A stretch of 64,000 nucleotides of DNA from an uncultured bacterium (GCA_902777385.1 CACYTP010000010.1:1-64000); one strand, 5' to 3'. Positions 26,337-35,164 are shown, numbered from the stretch's first letter. Notes: a model not told the origin generated them from the sequence alone. Translations and numbers: made by a program.

Positions 26337-27578
26337 ATGAAAAATTTTTTGGTGCATAACGATGAAGTTAAGACAGAGATGTTGAACTCTGTTAATGCCG
26401 GTACAATCGGGGATTTGTTCAAACAAATACCTGATGCTGCAAGGTTGTCAGAGTTTGAACTTGATGATGCTATGAGTGAAATGGCTGTACAAAGAAAAAT
26501 TATGACTTTGGCAAAGGAAAACAAGTCTGATTTCATAGATTTTAAAGGCGGCGGTGTTTACAATAAATTTGTACCTGCGTGTATAAATCAGATAGCTCAA
26601 CGTTGGGAATTTTTGACGGCATATACTCCTTATCAGGCAGAAATTTCTCAGGGTACGCTGCAGGTTATGTATGAATTCCAGACAATGATGGCACGTCTTA
26701 CGGGCATGGATATTGCAAATGCAACTGTATATGACGGAGCGACTGCATGTGCAGAAGCTGTTTTAATGGCGGCAAGAATTTCTAAAAAAAATAAAGCTTT
26801 GATATCAAAGGATATTAATCCGGAATATTTAGATGTAATTAAAACATATACTTGGGCAAGCGAAATTCAGACAGAATTGTTTGATAAAATTCCGTCTGAT
26901 GTATCAGAATACGCCTGTGTACTTATTCAAACTCCGAATTATTACGGAGAGATTTTAAAGGCAGAAGCTGTTGAAGGTTCTTTATTGATTGTGTGTACTG
27001 ATTTATCGACGTTATCAATTCTTGAACCTCCGTCAAATGCTGATATTGTTGTAGCCGATATTCAGTCACTCGGCATTCCTATGAGTTTTGGCGGACCTCA
27101 TGCCGGAATCATTGCTTGTAAAGAAAAATATATGCGACAAATGCCGGGCAGACTTGCCGGAAGAACAGTTGATGCTGACGGTAATCAGGCTTTTACGCTT
27201 ACTATACAAACAAGAGAACAACATATTAAAAGAGAAAAGGCAACAAGTAATATATGCTCAAATCAGGCATTGATGGGCTTGTGGGTAACAGTATACCTTT
27301 CTGTTATGGGTGAAAAAGGTTTTCGTCAGGCAGGTTATTTGTCTGCAAAGAATGCTCATGTTTTGGCAGGTAAGTTGGCAGCTAAAGGTTATAAAGTTTT
27401 AAACCAAAATTTCTTTAACGAGTTTGTTGTTGAAACTGATAATGCTGATGAATATTTGAAACAGCTTGAATTGGTAAATATATCAGGTGGTATAAAACTT
27501 GATGATTCAAGAATTCTTGTAGCCGTTACCGAAATGATTTCTGATGACGATATAGAATTATATGTTAATACGATTTAG
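26337..27578 (+). CDS. gcvPA: Glycine dehydrogenase (decarboxylating) subunit 1
   Basis: This is the N-terminal half of the split P protein; with subunit 2 it decarboxylates glycine using pyridoxal phosphate held by subunit 2. The 413-residue product has typical subunit 1 blocks: GTIGDLFKQIP, FKGGGVYNKFVPACI, FLTAYTPYQAEISQGTLQVMYEFQTMMARLTGMDIANATVYDGATA, SFGGPHAGIIACK and ATSNICSNQALM. It is somewhat shorter than most homologues. Subunit 2 (gcvPB) is not adjacent and is not in the window; a terminator follows at once. Confidence 0.93.
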   Translation: MKNFLVHNDEVKTEMLNSVNAGTIGDLFKQIPDAARLSEFELDDAMSEMAVQRKIMTLAKENKSDFIDFKGGGVYNKFVPACINQIAQRWEFLTAYTPYQAEISQGTLQVMYEFQTMMARLTGMDIANATVYDGATACAEAVLMAARISKKNKALISKDINPEYLDVIKTYTWASEIQTELFDKIPSDVSEYACVLIQTPNYYGEILKAEAVEGSLLIVCTDLSTLSILEPPSNADIVVADIQSLGIPMSFGGPHAGIIACKEKYMRQMPGRLAGRTVDADGNQAFTLTIQTREQHIKREKATSNICSNQALMGLWVTVYLSVMGEKGFRQAGYLSAKNAHVLAGKLAAKGYKVLNQNFFNEFVVETDNADEYLKQLELVNISGGIKLDDSRILVAVTEMISDDDIELYVNTI

Positions 27579-27592
27579 CTTAATTTTTAAAT

Positions 27593-27630
27593 AAAATGAG
27601 GTTTGCTGAAATATGCGAACCTCATTTGTT
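27593..27630. terminator. Terminator after gcvPA
   Basis: The arms AAATGAGGTT(T)GC and GC(G)AACCTCATTT are followed by TTGTTATT. It lies between gcvPA and the convergent acyltransferase gene. Confidence 0.8.
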
Positions 27631-27643
27631 ATTAAAATAAATA

Positions 27644-28357
27644 CTATACCGTAGCAGTTTCTTTTTCTTTCATACTTTCCGGTTTTGGACAGCAATTTTC
27701 ATAATCTGCGTGTTGTGAAATTGCTTCACACCAAAGATATTCAATTTCATCAGCAGGCAGTTGATATGATATCGGTTTACATATATGTAATCTTACTTTC
27801 TGTCTTTTAAACGGGAATAATTTTGGATAACCTGAAAAATCTGCAATTGCTACAGGTACAATGTCAGCTTTTGCATTTTTCGCAATGGCAGCAAATCCTC
27901 TTCTAATCTCATCCAGTTTCCCATAAGGTCTTGTTCCTCCTTGAGGAAAGATTCCTAATGCCCATTTTGTTGTAAAAATGTCCCTTACTGTTTTGAATGT
28001 TGCAATTTCGGGTTTTGTTCTGTCTACTGCAAATGCTCCCAATGAAATTATAAGCTTGCTGAATTTTTCATCAGGATTAAACAATTCTTTCTTTGCCATC
28101 CACGCCATTAGTCTTTTTGTTGCAAAAGGAATTAGAAACGGATCAAATATTGAAACATGATTTCCGCAATAAATATAATTTGAATTGAATATATCTTTAG
28201 ATAAATTTTCCTGTCCTGTTATTTTATAGTCATAAAATACAGAAAAGAACGGCACGGTAACTCCGTACAAAAAAATAACATACCATAAGGAACGCCAAAA
28301 CCCATATTCTTTTGCATATCGTCTGTTGTAATTTCTTACTTCTTTTTCTTTACCCAT
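27644..28357 (-). CDS. 1-acyl-sn-glycerol-3-phosphate acyltransferase family protein (PlsC-like) 2
   Basis: The 237-residue product has the acyltransferase motifs: NHVSIFD (HxxxxD block I) and FPQGGTR (block III), with MAWMAKKELF between. These enzymes add an acyl chain to lysophosphatidic acid at the inner membrane. N-terminal hydrophobic residues (SLWYVIFLYGVTVPFFSVFY) suggest membrane attachment. It overlaps the neighbouring PlsC-like gene by eight bases, so the pair is one operon. Exact acceptor specificity cannot be told from sequence. Confidence 0.88.
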   Translation of the reverse strand: MGKEKEVRNYNRRYAKEYGFWRSLWYVIFLYGVTVPFFSVFYDYKITGQENLSKDIFNSNYIYCGNHVSIFDPFLIPFATKRLMAWMAKKELFNPDEKFSKLIISLGAFAVDRTKPEIATFKTVRDIFTTKWALGIFPQGGTRPYGKLDEIRRGFAAIAKNAKADIVPVAIADFSGYPKLFPFKRQKVRLHICKPISYQLPADEIEYLWCEAISQHADYENCCPKPESMKEKETATV

Positions 28358-29027
28358 TAGCTACTCCTGTTTCTACTTCCTCAGGGATATATTTAAATCC
28401 TGAAAGTTTTTGGATTTCTTCAATCCAGCTATTGACCATTATATCTATATTTTCATTCCACGGAATTGGTTTTCCGATATTAACAACAATTTTACCGCTG
28501 AACGGCAATCTTTTTATTTCATCTGTTCCGGTTATACCTACCGGAAGAATTGCACATTTTGTAATTTTTGCTAATCCTGCAAACCCTTTGGATATCCCTC
28601 TTATTTCACCCGGAACACCTCTTGTTCCTTGCGGAAACATTCCCAGTACCCATTTGCTTTTTTGAATACCCATGACAGTTTTTACGGTTGATGGAGCAAG
28701 ACTTTCTCTATTAACCGAAAATGCCCCGAGCCAATCAAGCCACCATCTCAAAAATCTGATATCAAATAATTCTTTTTTAGCCATAAAAGCAATACTTCTT
28801 GGAAAAACCCCAACAATCAACGGGGGATCAAGTGTTGATAAGTGATTTGGGCAAACAATATATTTATTATCTTTCGGTATATTTTCCATTCCGTGAACTT
28901 CTAATCTATATACAAGTTTGTATCTTATCATATAGAATATTTTACATACCAGAAATTGAAAAAATCTTCTCCAACTGTTAAATTGTTCTGCATTTTTTAC
29001 TGTATAGGATTTGTTTTTCTTGGACAT
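28350..29027 (-). CDS. 1-acyl-sn-glycerol-3-phosphate acyltransferase family protein (PlsC-like) 1
   Basis: The 225-residue product has NHLSTLD (block I), FMAKKELF and FPQGTRGVPGEIRGISKGFAGLA (block III), the usual PlsC arrangement. It is the first gene of a two-gene leftward operon and a paralogue of the overlapping gene. One of the two is probably the housekeeping PlsC for phosphatidic acid synthesis. The other may use a different acceptor; which is which cannot be decided. Confidence 0.9.
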   Translation of the reverse strand: MSKKNKSYTVKNAEQFNSWRRFFQFLVCKIFYMIRYKLVYRLEVHGMENIPKDNKYIVCPNHLSTLDPPLIVGVFPRSIAFMAKKELFDIRFLRWWLDWLGAFSVNRESLAPSTVKTVMGIQKSKWVLGMFPQGTRGVPGEIRGISKGFAGLAKITKCAILPVGITGTDEIKRLPFSGKIVVNIGKPIPWNENIDIMVNSWIEEIQKLSGFKYIPEEVETGVANG

Positions 29028-29152
29028 AAGTTAAATATTACTCCCTAATTCAACTGTTATATTACCATAAAATAACATGTTTTTCAATTCAATTAAATAA
29101 ATGATTACTTTAATAATACATTCTGTCATAATTTGATCAAAAGGAGTTTGTT

Positions 29153-29707
29153 ATGGAAAAACTTACTACAGATGGTATTATTGCGGTATATTATTATGTC
29201 GCATTATTTTCTACAATTTTTTACATCATAAAAATGTCTATATTTGCTGTATTTGGTGGTGATGCTGAAGTCCATACGGATTTTAATTCGTCATTTGAAA
29301 CTGATGAGTCATTTGATTTTCTGTCAATACAGTCTATATTGGCTTTTCTTATGGGATTTGGCTGGATGGGATTGTCTTGCCTGAAAGTTTGGGGATTGAG
29401 AACATTATATTCAGTAATAATTTCTGTATTATTTGGGTTATTACTTATGTTTCTTTCTTCTTATTTAATGTATTGTGTGAAAAAATTAAATAAAAAAGTT
29501 ACGAAGGATTTATCTAATGCTGTTGGCAAAGTTGGTAAAGCTTATACTAATTTTGAACCGAACAGTGAGGGCAGAATTGAAATTGATATAAACCGGCAAC
29601 TTTCAATTGAAGACGCTTTAAATGCTACGGATAATCCGATAAAAGCTTTCGATGCAGTAAAAGTTTTGAAATATGAAAATAATAAATTGTACATAGAAAA
29701 AGAATAA
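29153..29707 (+). CDS. NfeD-like membrane protein next to flotillin
   Basis: The 184-residue product has an N-terminal helix, a conserved-looking pair of helices (SILAFLMGFGWMGLSCLKVWG, LYSVIISVLFGLLLMFLSSYLMY) and a C-terminal beta domain (AVGKVGKAYTNFEPNSEGRIEIDIN...FDAVKVLKYENNKLYIEK) resembling the NfeD OB-fold. NfeD-type proteins (for example YuaF and YqiJ) are encoded beside flotillins and work with them in membrane organisation. AAAGGAG precedes the ATG. Flotillin starts 12 bases after its stop, supporting the assignment. Confidence 0.78.
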   Translation: MEKLTTDGIIAVYYYVALFSTIFYIIKMSIFAVFGGDAEVHTDFNSSFETDESFDFLSIQSILAFLMGFGWMGLSCLKVWGLRTLYSVIISVLFGLLLMFLSSYLMYCVKKLNKKVTKDLSNAVGKVGKAYTNFEPNSEGRIEIDINRQLSIEDALNATDNPIKAFDAVKVLKYENNKLYIEKE

Positions 29708-29719
29708 AAGGAGATTACT

Positions 29720-31288
29720 ATGGATTTTATTACTATGATGACGGTGATTGGCGTTCCGGTATTAATATTACTGGCACTGTTAATTTTTATAGCCAATCAG
29801 TACAAACGTTGTCCGTCAAACAAGATTATTGTAGTTTACGGTAAAACCGGCGGTGATAAAACCGCAAAATGTGTTCACGGCGGAGGTACTTTTGTAATCC
29901 CGTTAATTCAGGATTACGGTGTGTTATCTCTTGAACCTATGACAACAGATATTGATTTGAAAGGTGCTCTTTCTAAAGGTAATATCCGTGTTGCAGTTCC
30001 GTCAACGTTTACTTTCGGTATTTCAACTCACGAAAATATAATGATTAATGCTGCGGAAAGACTTTTAGGGCTTACTAAAAATGAAATTATTATACAAGCA
30101 AGTGATATTATTTTAGGTCAGTTACGTCTTGCTATTGCAACATTAACTATTGAAGAAATTAATCAGGACAGAGAAAAATTCCTTGAACAGATTAATGCAA
30201 ACGTTAATACGGAGTTAAATAAAATCGGTCTTGAAATTATCAACGTAAACATAAAAGATATTACTGATGAATCAGGATATATTGATGCAATTGGTAAAAA
30301 GGCAGCAGCAGAAGCTATTAACAAGGCAAAAGTAGAAGTTGCACAGCAGGAAAAACTTGGTGCTGTCGGTGAAGCTGAGGCTAATAAAGAGAAAGAAGTT
30401 CAGGTAGCAGAACAAACTGCACAAACTTTAATAGGTAAAACGAATGCAGAAAAGGAACAGCGTGTACAAACAGCTAATATTAATTCTTCTGCGGTAATCG
30501 GTGAAGCTGAAGCAGATAAAATAAGAGAAGTTCAGGTTGCCGAACAAATGGCACAAACTCAAATTGGTAAGACAGAAGCTTTAAAAGAACAACGTATTCA
30601 AACTGCAAATCTTGAAGCACAGGCAGTTGAAGGTGAAAATATTTCAAAAGCTAATATTGCTGAATATAATGCAACTTTGGCTGTAAAACAGGCTGATGCA
30701 TTCCGTGAAGGTGAGGTTGCTAAAGCTAATGCTCAGCGTGATGTATTATTAGCTCAAAAGGAACAGGAAGAAGCAAAATTAAAGAAAGAGGAACTTGCAA
30801 GACAAGAAGTTGAAAAACTTAAAATACAGGTTCAGGCTGATGCAGAAGCTGAAAAGGCAAGACGTATTGCATTAGGTGAAGCTGACGCTATAAAGGCTAA
30901 ATATTTTGCTGAAGCAGAAGGTGTCAAAGCTGTATTAGAAGCAAAAGCAAAAGGTTATGAAGAGCTTGTTAAAATTAGTAATAACAGACCGGAAATTGCA
31001 ACAAGTTTTCTTATGATAGAAAAAGTTGAAGATATAGTTGCAAAACAAGTTGAGGCAATTAAAAATATTAAATTTGATAAGATTACTGTATGGGACGGAG
31101 GCTCAGGTTCTGCCAACGGTTCAACAACAGCCAATTTTATGAGAGATTTAATAAAGGCACTTCCTGCAATGCACGATTTGGCTAATCAGGCAGGAATTGA
31201 ACTTCCTCAGATACTTGGTAAGGTTGACAGCAGCGTAGATGCTAAAACCGTAACTACAGGAAAAACTGAAACAAAAGATAAAAAATAA
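29720..31288 (+). CDS. Flotillin-family (SPFH domain) protein
   Basis: Flotillins form membrane-associated assemblies that organise lipid microdomains. The 522-residue product has an N-terminal membrane helix (GVPVLILLALLIFIANQY), an SPFH domain (about 30-200) and a long Glu/Ala/Lys-rich coiled coil. In the coil a segment of about 43 residues is repeated in tandem, each copy with EVQVAEQ-AQT-IGKT then KEQR-QTAN (about 225-310). A C-terminal Gly/Ser region follows. GGAG precedes the ATG. It forms an operon with the NfeD-like gene upstream. Confidence 0.9.
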   Translation: MDFITMMTVIGVPVLILLALLIFIANQYKRCPSNKIIVVYGKTGGDKTAKCVHGGGTFVIPLIQDYGVLSLEPMTTDIDLKGALSKGNIRVAVPSTFTFGISTHENIMINAAERLLGLTKNEIIIQASDIILGQLRLAIATLTIEEINQDREKFLEQINANVNTELNKIGLEIINVNIKDITDESGYIDAIGKKAAAEAINKAKVEVAQQEKLGAVGEAEANKEKEVQVAEQTAQTLIGKTNAEKEQRVQTANINSSAVIGEAEADKIREVQVAEQMAQTQIGKTEALKEQRIQTANLEAQAVEGENISKANIAEYNATLAVKQADAFREGEVAKANAQRDVLLAQKEQEEAKLKKEELARQEVEKLKIQVQADAEAEKARRIALGEADAIKAKYFAEAEGVKAVLEAKAKGYEELVKISNNRPEIATSFLMIEKVEDIVAKQVEAIKNIKFDKITVWDGGSGSANGSTTANFMRDLIKALPAMHDLANQAGIELPQILGKVDSSVDAKTVTTGKTETKDKK

Positions 31289-31301
31289 AAGAATTTCCAA
31301 T

Positions 31302-31341
31302 AAAAAAAGCCATTACGAAAATATTTCGTAATGGCTTTTTT
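31302..31341. terminator. Terminator after flotillin
   Basis: The long arms AAAAAAGCCATTACGAAA and TTTCGTAATGGCTTTTTT are followed by Ts. It can serve both the flotillin gene and the convergent von Willebrand A gene. Confidence 0.93.
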
Positions 31342-31385
31342 CATTATGTTTGTATTTCGGTTGTTATCACGAACTCTTGTTTTAT

Positions 31386-32333
31386 TTATTGGTATAAATC
31401 ATCTTCATCCTTGATGAATTCGTAATTCTGACCGGCAGGATTTTGTTGAGGTGCTGATAACGGCGGTTGATTTGTTGGCATAGAACGCATTGACTGGTTC
31501 ATTACCGTTGAAAAATCCGATAGATTGTTTATTGTATAGAAATGACCGCCTGTTGTTGTGGCTAAACATGACAATGCTCTGGAGCTGGAATCAACCAGAA
31601 CTACATCAATGTGTACATCCGAGCGTTTTTGCATCAATTCTCTTGCAAAGGCACAAGGATCTCCGCCGCAGTTTTCATACCCGTCTGTAATTAATACAAT
31701 TTTCTTTGGTGTTGTTAAATTCATTCCTGCAAAATCTTGATATACTGTTCTTTCTAAACCGTAAACAAGTGGTGTCATACCGCCAATGTTAACGGAATTC
31801 ATACCCATAAGTAATGAATTTGCATTAGCAGGCATTATTCCCGTAACCTGTCTTGTAGCTGCACAAGCACCCGTAGTATTACCTAATGTATTGTCAGCTC
31901 CAGTTACGACTCTGAATTTTCCGTTTCCTTTTTTAATAATTTGTTTAACTTGTTGTACGGTACTTCCTACAGGATTTGAACCGTTAAGATCGTGTCCGAA
32001 TACCCTGAAGCCCACGTTTACAGAGGACGGGATTTGTGCAACTATAGCGGACATACTTCTTTTTGCAACTCCAATCCAATTAGCCATGCTTCCGGAATAG
32101 TCCATCAATATTTCAATTGTTCCTACCTGAATATCGTTCACCTGATTATTAGCAACGTAGCTTGTTGCTCCGTAATTATTAAAATAGTTCTGGTTAGTAG
32201 TATTTGCAGGCGAAGATATAACTCTGCCGTTCGATTTAACTACTCCGCTTGTGTTAACCTTATATTTTGCGGCATAAGCTCCGCATGAGGTTGCCAAAAT
32301 AATTGCCAATAATAATAATGATAATTTTTTCAT
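31386..32333 (-). CDS. Exported von Willebrand A domain protein
   Basis: The start is placed at 32333 because it gives MKKLSLLLLAIILATSCGAYAA, a signal peptide with a possible lipobox, after a GAGG/TAGGA site; the longer frame to 32411 adds unlikely residues. The 315-residue product has a full von Willebrand A domain: metal-site DYSGS (Asp-x-Ser-x-Ser), the Thr loop in NIGGMTPLVYGLER, and KIVLITDGYENC. Cysteines (DGYENCGGDPC, SCLATT) suggest disulphides outside the cytoplasm. The C-terminus is short and Pro/Gln-rich. It is divergent from the alcohol dehydrogenase gene. Function is unknown, perhaps adhesion or envelope integrity. Confidence 0.8.
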   Translation of the reverse strand: MKKLSLLLLAIILATSCGAYAAKYKVNTSGVVKSNGRVISSPANTTNQNYFNNYGATSYVANNQVNDIQVGTIEILMDYSGSMANWIGVAKRSMSAIVAQIPSSVNVGFRVFGHDLNGSNPVGSTVQQVKQIIKKGNGKFRVVTGADNTLGNTTGACAATRQVTGIMPANANSLLMGMNSVNIGGMTPLVYGLERTVYQDFAGMNLTTPKKIVLITDGYENCGGDPCAFARELMQKRSDVHIDVVLVDSSSRALSCLATTTGGHFYTINNLSDFSTVMNQSMRSMPTNQPPLSAPQQNPAGQNYEFIKDEDDLYQ

Positions 32334-32469
32334 AAATCCTACCTCTGTCAATGATATTATATCATAAAAACGACTCTTTGCCGTAAATTGTTCATATTTT
32401 ATATGAATCAATTTTTTATTTGTATTACAATGTAATTGTGGTTGTCAGTTATGAAGAAAGGGGTTTAAT

Positions 32470-33681
32470 ATGAGTGAATTAGCTTGGCAAAATGACATCA
32501 ATATTGAAGAGGTCAAAGAAATCAGAACCAGAACTTGCGTTTATTTTGGTTGCGGTGCAATTAATAAAATAAACGATATAGCAAAAGAGTATTCCCAAAA
32601 AGGAATAGATAAGGTTATTGTAATGTCCGGTCGTAATGCCTACAAATCTACAGGTGCTTGGGATGTTGTTGAAAAAGCCTTGAAAGATAACGGTATTGGA
32701 TATATAAATTATGATAAGGTTACTCCAAATCCTACTACGGATGCAATTGATGAGGCAACAAAAATGGCTAAGGATTTTGGGGCAAAAGCTGTTATTACTA
32801 TCGGTGGGGGTTCTCCTACTGATGCAGGTAAATCTGTTGCAATACTTTTGAAATATCCGAATGAAACCGGCAGCAGTTTGTATGAATTTAAATTTATACC
32901 TGATAAGGCTGTTCCTATAGTTGCTATTAATTTAACTCACGGTACAGGCAGTGAAACTAACAGATTTGCGGTTGCAACAATTTTGGATAAAAATTACAAG
33001 CCGGCTATTGCGTACGATTGTATTTATCCGGAATACGCAATTGATGATCCGAATTTAATGCTTGGCTTATCTCCAAAGCAAACAAGATATGTTTCAATTG
33101 ATGCGGTTAACCATGTTGTGGAGGCTGCTACTTCTGTTGTAGCTTCTCCTTATACGGTTACGCTTGCAAGAGAGGTTGTTGAACTCGTCGGTAAGTATTT
33201 GCCAAAAGCAATTGAGAATGCTCAGGATAAAGTTGCAAGATATTATTTGTGCTATGCAGCAATGATTGCAGGTGTATGTTTTGATAACGGACTGTTACAT
33301 TATACTCATGCACTTGAGCATCCTTTGAGTGCAATGAAACCTGACTTCTCGCATGGGTTGGGGTTAGCAATATTGTTACCTGCGGTAATAAGAAATATTT
33401 ATTCCGCAAAAGCTCACACTTTGGCATATATTCTTGAACCGATTGTATCAGGGCTAAAGCCTGATGCGTCTGATACAGAAAAAGCGGCAGGTGGTGTTTA
33501 TGAATGGCTAAAATCGGTTGATGTTCCTAACAAGCTAAAAGATGAAGGTTTCACTGATGGAGATGTTGAAAAATTGACTGAATTAGCATTTACAACCCCT
33601 TCGTTAGACGGTTTGTTGGGTATTGCTCCTACAAAGGCTACAAGAGAAGCTGTTGCTAAAATTTATAGAGAGTCTTTATAA
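32470..33681 (+). CDS. Iron-containing alcohol dehydrogenase
   Basis: The 403-residue product belongs to the group III iron-dependent alcohol dehydrogenases. Visible features are the nucleotide-binding GGGSPTDAGKS, the HGTGSETNRFA block, and the metal-binding segments SIDAVNHVVEAATS and LLHYTHALEHPLSAMKPDFSHGLGL. GAAAGGGG precedes the ATG. Substrate cannot be told; butanol, 1,3-propanediol and lactaldehyde reductases share this fold. It is separate from the AdhE fusion at 40.3 kb, giving the organism at least two iron alcohol dehydrogenases. A short palindrome (ATTACA-A-TGTAAT, 32424-32436) overlaps its likely promoter. Confidence 0.92.
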   Translation: MSELAWQNDINIEEVKEIRTRTCVYFGCGAINKINDIAKEYSQKGIDKVIVMSGRNAYKSTGAWDVVEKALKDNGIGYINYDKVTPNPTTDAIDEATKMAKDFGAKAVITIGGGSPTDAGKSVAILLKYPNETGSSLYEFKFIPDKAVPIVAINLTHGTGSETNRFAVATILDKNYKPAIAYDCIYPEYAIDDPNLMLGLSPKQTRYVSIDAVNHVVEAATSVVASPYTVTLAREVVELVGKYLPKAIENAQDKVARYYLCYAAMIAGVCFDNGLLHYTHALEHPLSAMKPDFSHGLGLAILLPAVIRNIYSAKAHTLAYILEPIVSGLKPDASDTEKAAGGVYEWLKSVDVPNKLKDEGFTDGDVEKLTELAFTTPSLDGLLGIAPTKATREAVAKIYRESL

Positions 33682-33688
33682 AAAACGA

Positions 33689-33727
33689 ACAAGGCGTACT
33701 ATCGGTAAAGGTAGTACGCCTTGTTTT
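33689..33727 (+). terminator. Terminator after iron alcohol dehydrogenase
   Basis: The arms ACAAGGCGTACTA and TAGTACGCCTTGT are followed by TTTT. Confidence 0.93.
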
Positions 33728-33780
33728 AAAAACAATTGAAAATTTTACAGCCTTGTAATATGCTGAAAAATGTAAAGTAT

Positions 33781-33854
33781 GTGCCTGTAGCTCAGTTGAA
33801 TAGAGTGTCGGTCTCCGAAGCCGAAGGTCACGGGTTTGACTCCCGTCAGGCACA
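33781..33854 (+). tRNA. tRNA-Arg (anticodon CCG)
   Basis: Acceptor arms GTGCCTG and CAGGCAC, anticodon stem TCGGT/GCCGA with loop CTCCGAA (anticodon CCG, reads CGG), and T-arm ACGGGTTTGACTCCCGT give a full cloverleaf. The discriminator is A at 33854 and CCA is not encoded. Confidence 0.93.
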
Positions 33855-33890
33855 AATTAAAAAACTTGTGATATAATAATAAAGCGAAGT

Positions 33891-33966
33891 GGCTTCGTAG
33901 CTCAGTAGGATAGAGCGGCGGTTTCCTAAACCGCGTCTTGCCCGCGTTCGAGTCGCGGCGGGGCCA
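33891..33966 (+). tRNA. tRNA-Arg (anticodon CCT)
   Basis: Acceptor arms GGCTTCG and CGGGGCC pair with two G-U pairs. The anticodon stem GCGGT/ACCGC holds loop TTCCTAA (anticodon CCT, reads AGG). The T-stem is CCGCG/CGCGG. The discriminator is A at 33966. The last bases of this tRNA (TCGCGGCGGGG) recur at 34134-34144. Confidence 0.92.
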
Positions 33967-34288
33967 TTTTTATTAAAAATAAAAAAGTTTGTAAATAGCG
34001 ATGAGAACGCACAGAACGGAGTTCTGTAAGCGTTCGAGAGTGAGTGAGCTGAGGGCGAAGATTTATTTGCGAAATAAATGAAATTTATGAAGCAAAAAAT
34101 CGTAGACCCGTTAAAAGCGAACGAACGATAAAATCGCGGCGGGGATAAATAAAAAAACGGGAATTAACCCATTCTTTAAGTTTAAAGGTTAAGCATTAAA
34201 TACAAGTTTATACACAACAAAACTCATCATAACACTACAATGTTTTGATGGGTTTTGCAGATACTTATAATTAATTTACGGGTAAGTA
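33967..34288. other. Gene-free region after the arginine tRNAs
   Basis: This 322-base stretch has no convincing gene. It contains a nested hairpin (GAACGC...CAGAAC-GGA-GTTCTG...GCGTTC, about 33996-34024), an 11-base repeat of the tRNA-Arg(CCT) 3' end at 34134-34144, and a hairpin CAAAACTCATCA/TTGATGGGTTTTG at 34218-34257. It could be the scar of a lost element or hold a small RNA. Confidence 0.4.
34218..34257. terminator. Hairpin downstream of the small basic protein
   Basis: The arms CAAAACTCATCA and TTGATGGGTTTTG pair with one G-U. On the minus strand it lies after the 48-residue gene, with few Us after it. Confidence 0.4.
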
Positions 34289-34435
34289 TTATTTTATTAC
34301 CGGTAAAACCACTGTTGCAAGACGCTTACGTCCTCTTTTAGGGGTCTTAAAATAAACCTCTTTTTTAGTAGGTTCAGGAGTAAACTCATCTTTTTGATAA
34401 TTGATTAAAAACTTCATAAATTCAGGACTAAACAT
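34289..34435 (-). CDS. Small basic hypothetical protein (48 residues)
   Basis: On the minus strand, AAGGAG lies a few bases before an ATG that opens a 48-codon frame: MFSPEFMKFLINYQKDEF, then TPEPTKKEVYFKTPKRGRK and RLATVVLPVIK. The C-terminal half is strongly basic (TPKRGRKR). The strong ribosome binding site and isolated position support a real gene, though it is short. The KTPKRGRKR stretch could bind nucleic acid. No family is recognised. Confidence 0.65.
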   Translation of the reverse strand: MFSPEFMKFLINYQKDEFTPEPTKKEVYFKTPKRGRKRLATVVLPVIK

Positions 34436-34552
34436 AATTCTCCTTGAAATTAGTTACACATACACCAAAGATTGTTATTCTACACATATATAATAAACCA
34501 TATTTTATCCAAAAATTGCGTTTTTTGTCAAAAATTTTTACATAATGTAATG

Positions 34553-35164
34553 TTACTTATAATCAGTGTACTTTTTGCTTTTTGCAAATTCCGGAACTTC
34601 ATTTTTTGCCATTCTCATTTGCATATATTGTTCTTTTAATTTTGCATTTTCAATATCGTCTGCATTAGTTGCCTTCTCGCTTAATTCTGTATATATTCCC
34701 TTTTCAGCTTCATTTGCTTTTACATATACATCCATTTCTTTTTCTTTCTTGAAGGCATTAACCTTACTTTTATATGCAATTTTTGGGGCATTCAGCATTG
34801 TATATAAGAGTGCAAATGCACTTACACCTGCCGCTATTAACGCTACTGTTGCACCTGCTCGGTACATATCTCTTTTTGCCCCCTTTAATCCTGCGTTGTT
34901 TTTGTCAACAATTTTTGTAGCAGTATTTCCGGCATGTTCAAAAAGGAAATCTCCATCCAAAAGTTCCCACAGTAACCTCATACCAAGTGCAAATCCACCT
35001 AAAAATGTTATTTTTATAAGGTTTGCAACTTCGCCTTTTCTGGAAATAGGGTTTTCCGTAGTTGTTTCATCTTCCGTTTTCTTGGAACCGAAATTGACAG
35101 GATAACTCTTTGCACTTGCATTATTTATGTAATTATTTCTGACAGGTGAAATAACAAGGCTCAT
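34553..35164 (-). CDS. Membrane protein of a tandem paralogous pair (B)
   Basis: The 203-residue product starts MSLVISPVRNN and has the N-terminal YPVNFGSKK motif, ENPISRKGE, two hydrophobic segments (IKITFLGGFALGMRLLW and GATVALIAAGVSAFALLYTML) and then KSKVNAFKKEKEMDVYVK. The neighbouring gene shares ISPV, NPI-RK-E and the KV-AF-KEKEMDV block, so they are tandem duplicates that have diverged. The start overlaps the stop of the upstream paralogue by one base, indicating translational coupling. The family and function are unknown. Confidence 0.65.
   Translation of the reverse strand: MSLVISPVRNNYINNASAKSYPVNFGSKKTEDETTTENPISRKGEVANLIKITFLGGFALGMRLLWELLDGDFLFEHAGNTATKIVDKNNAGLKGAKRDMYRAGATVALIAAGVSAFALLYTMLNAPKIAYKSKVNAFKKEKEMDVYVKANEAEKGIYTELSEKATNADDIENAKLKEQYMQMRMAKNEVPEFAKSKKYTDYK

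Noticed and set aside
31386-32411. Longer start for the von Willebrand A protein at 32411
   Set aside because: It would bury the signal peptide 26 residues inside the protein; ATG 32333 has a ribosome binding site and gives a normal signal peptide.
33656-33853. 65-codon minus-strand frame over the tRNA-Arg(CCG)
   Set aside because: It is the antisense of a terminator and a tRNA gene.
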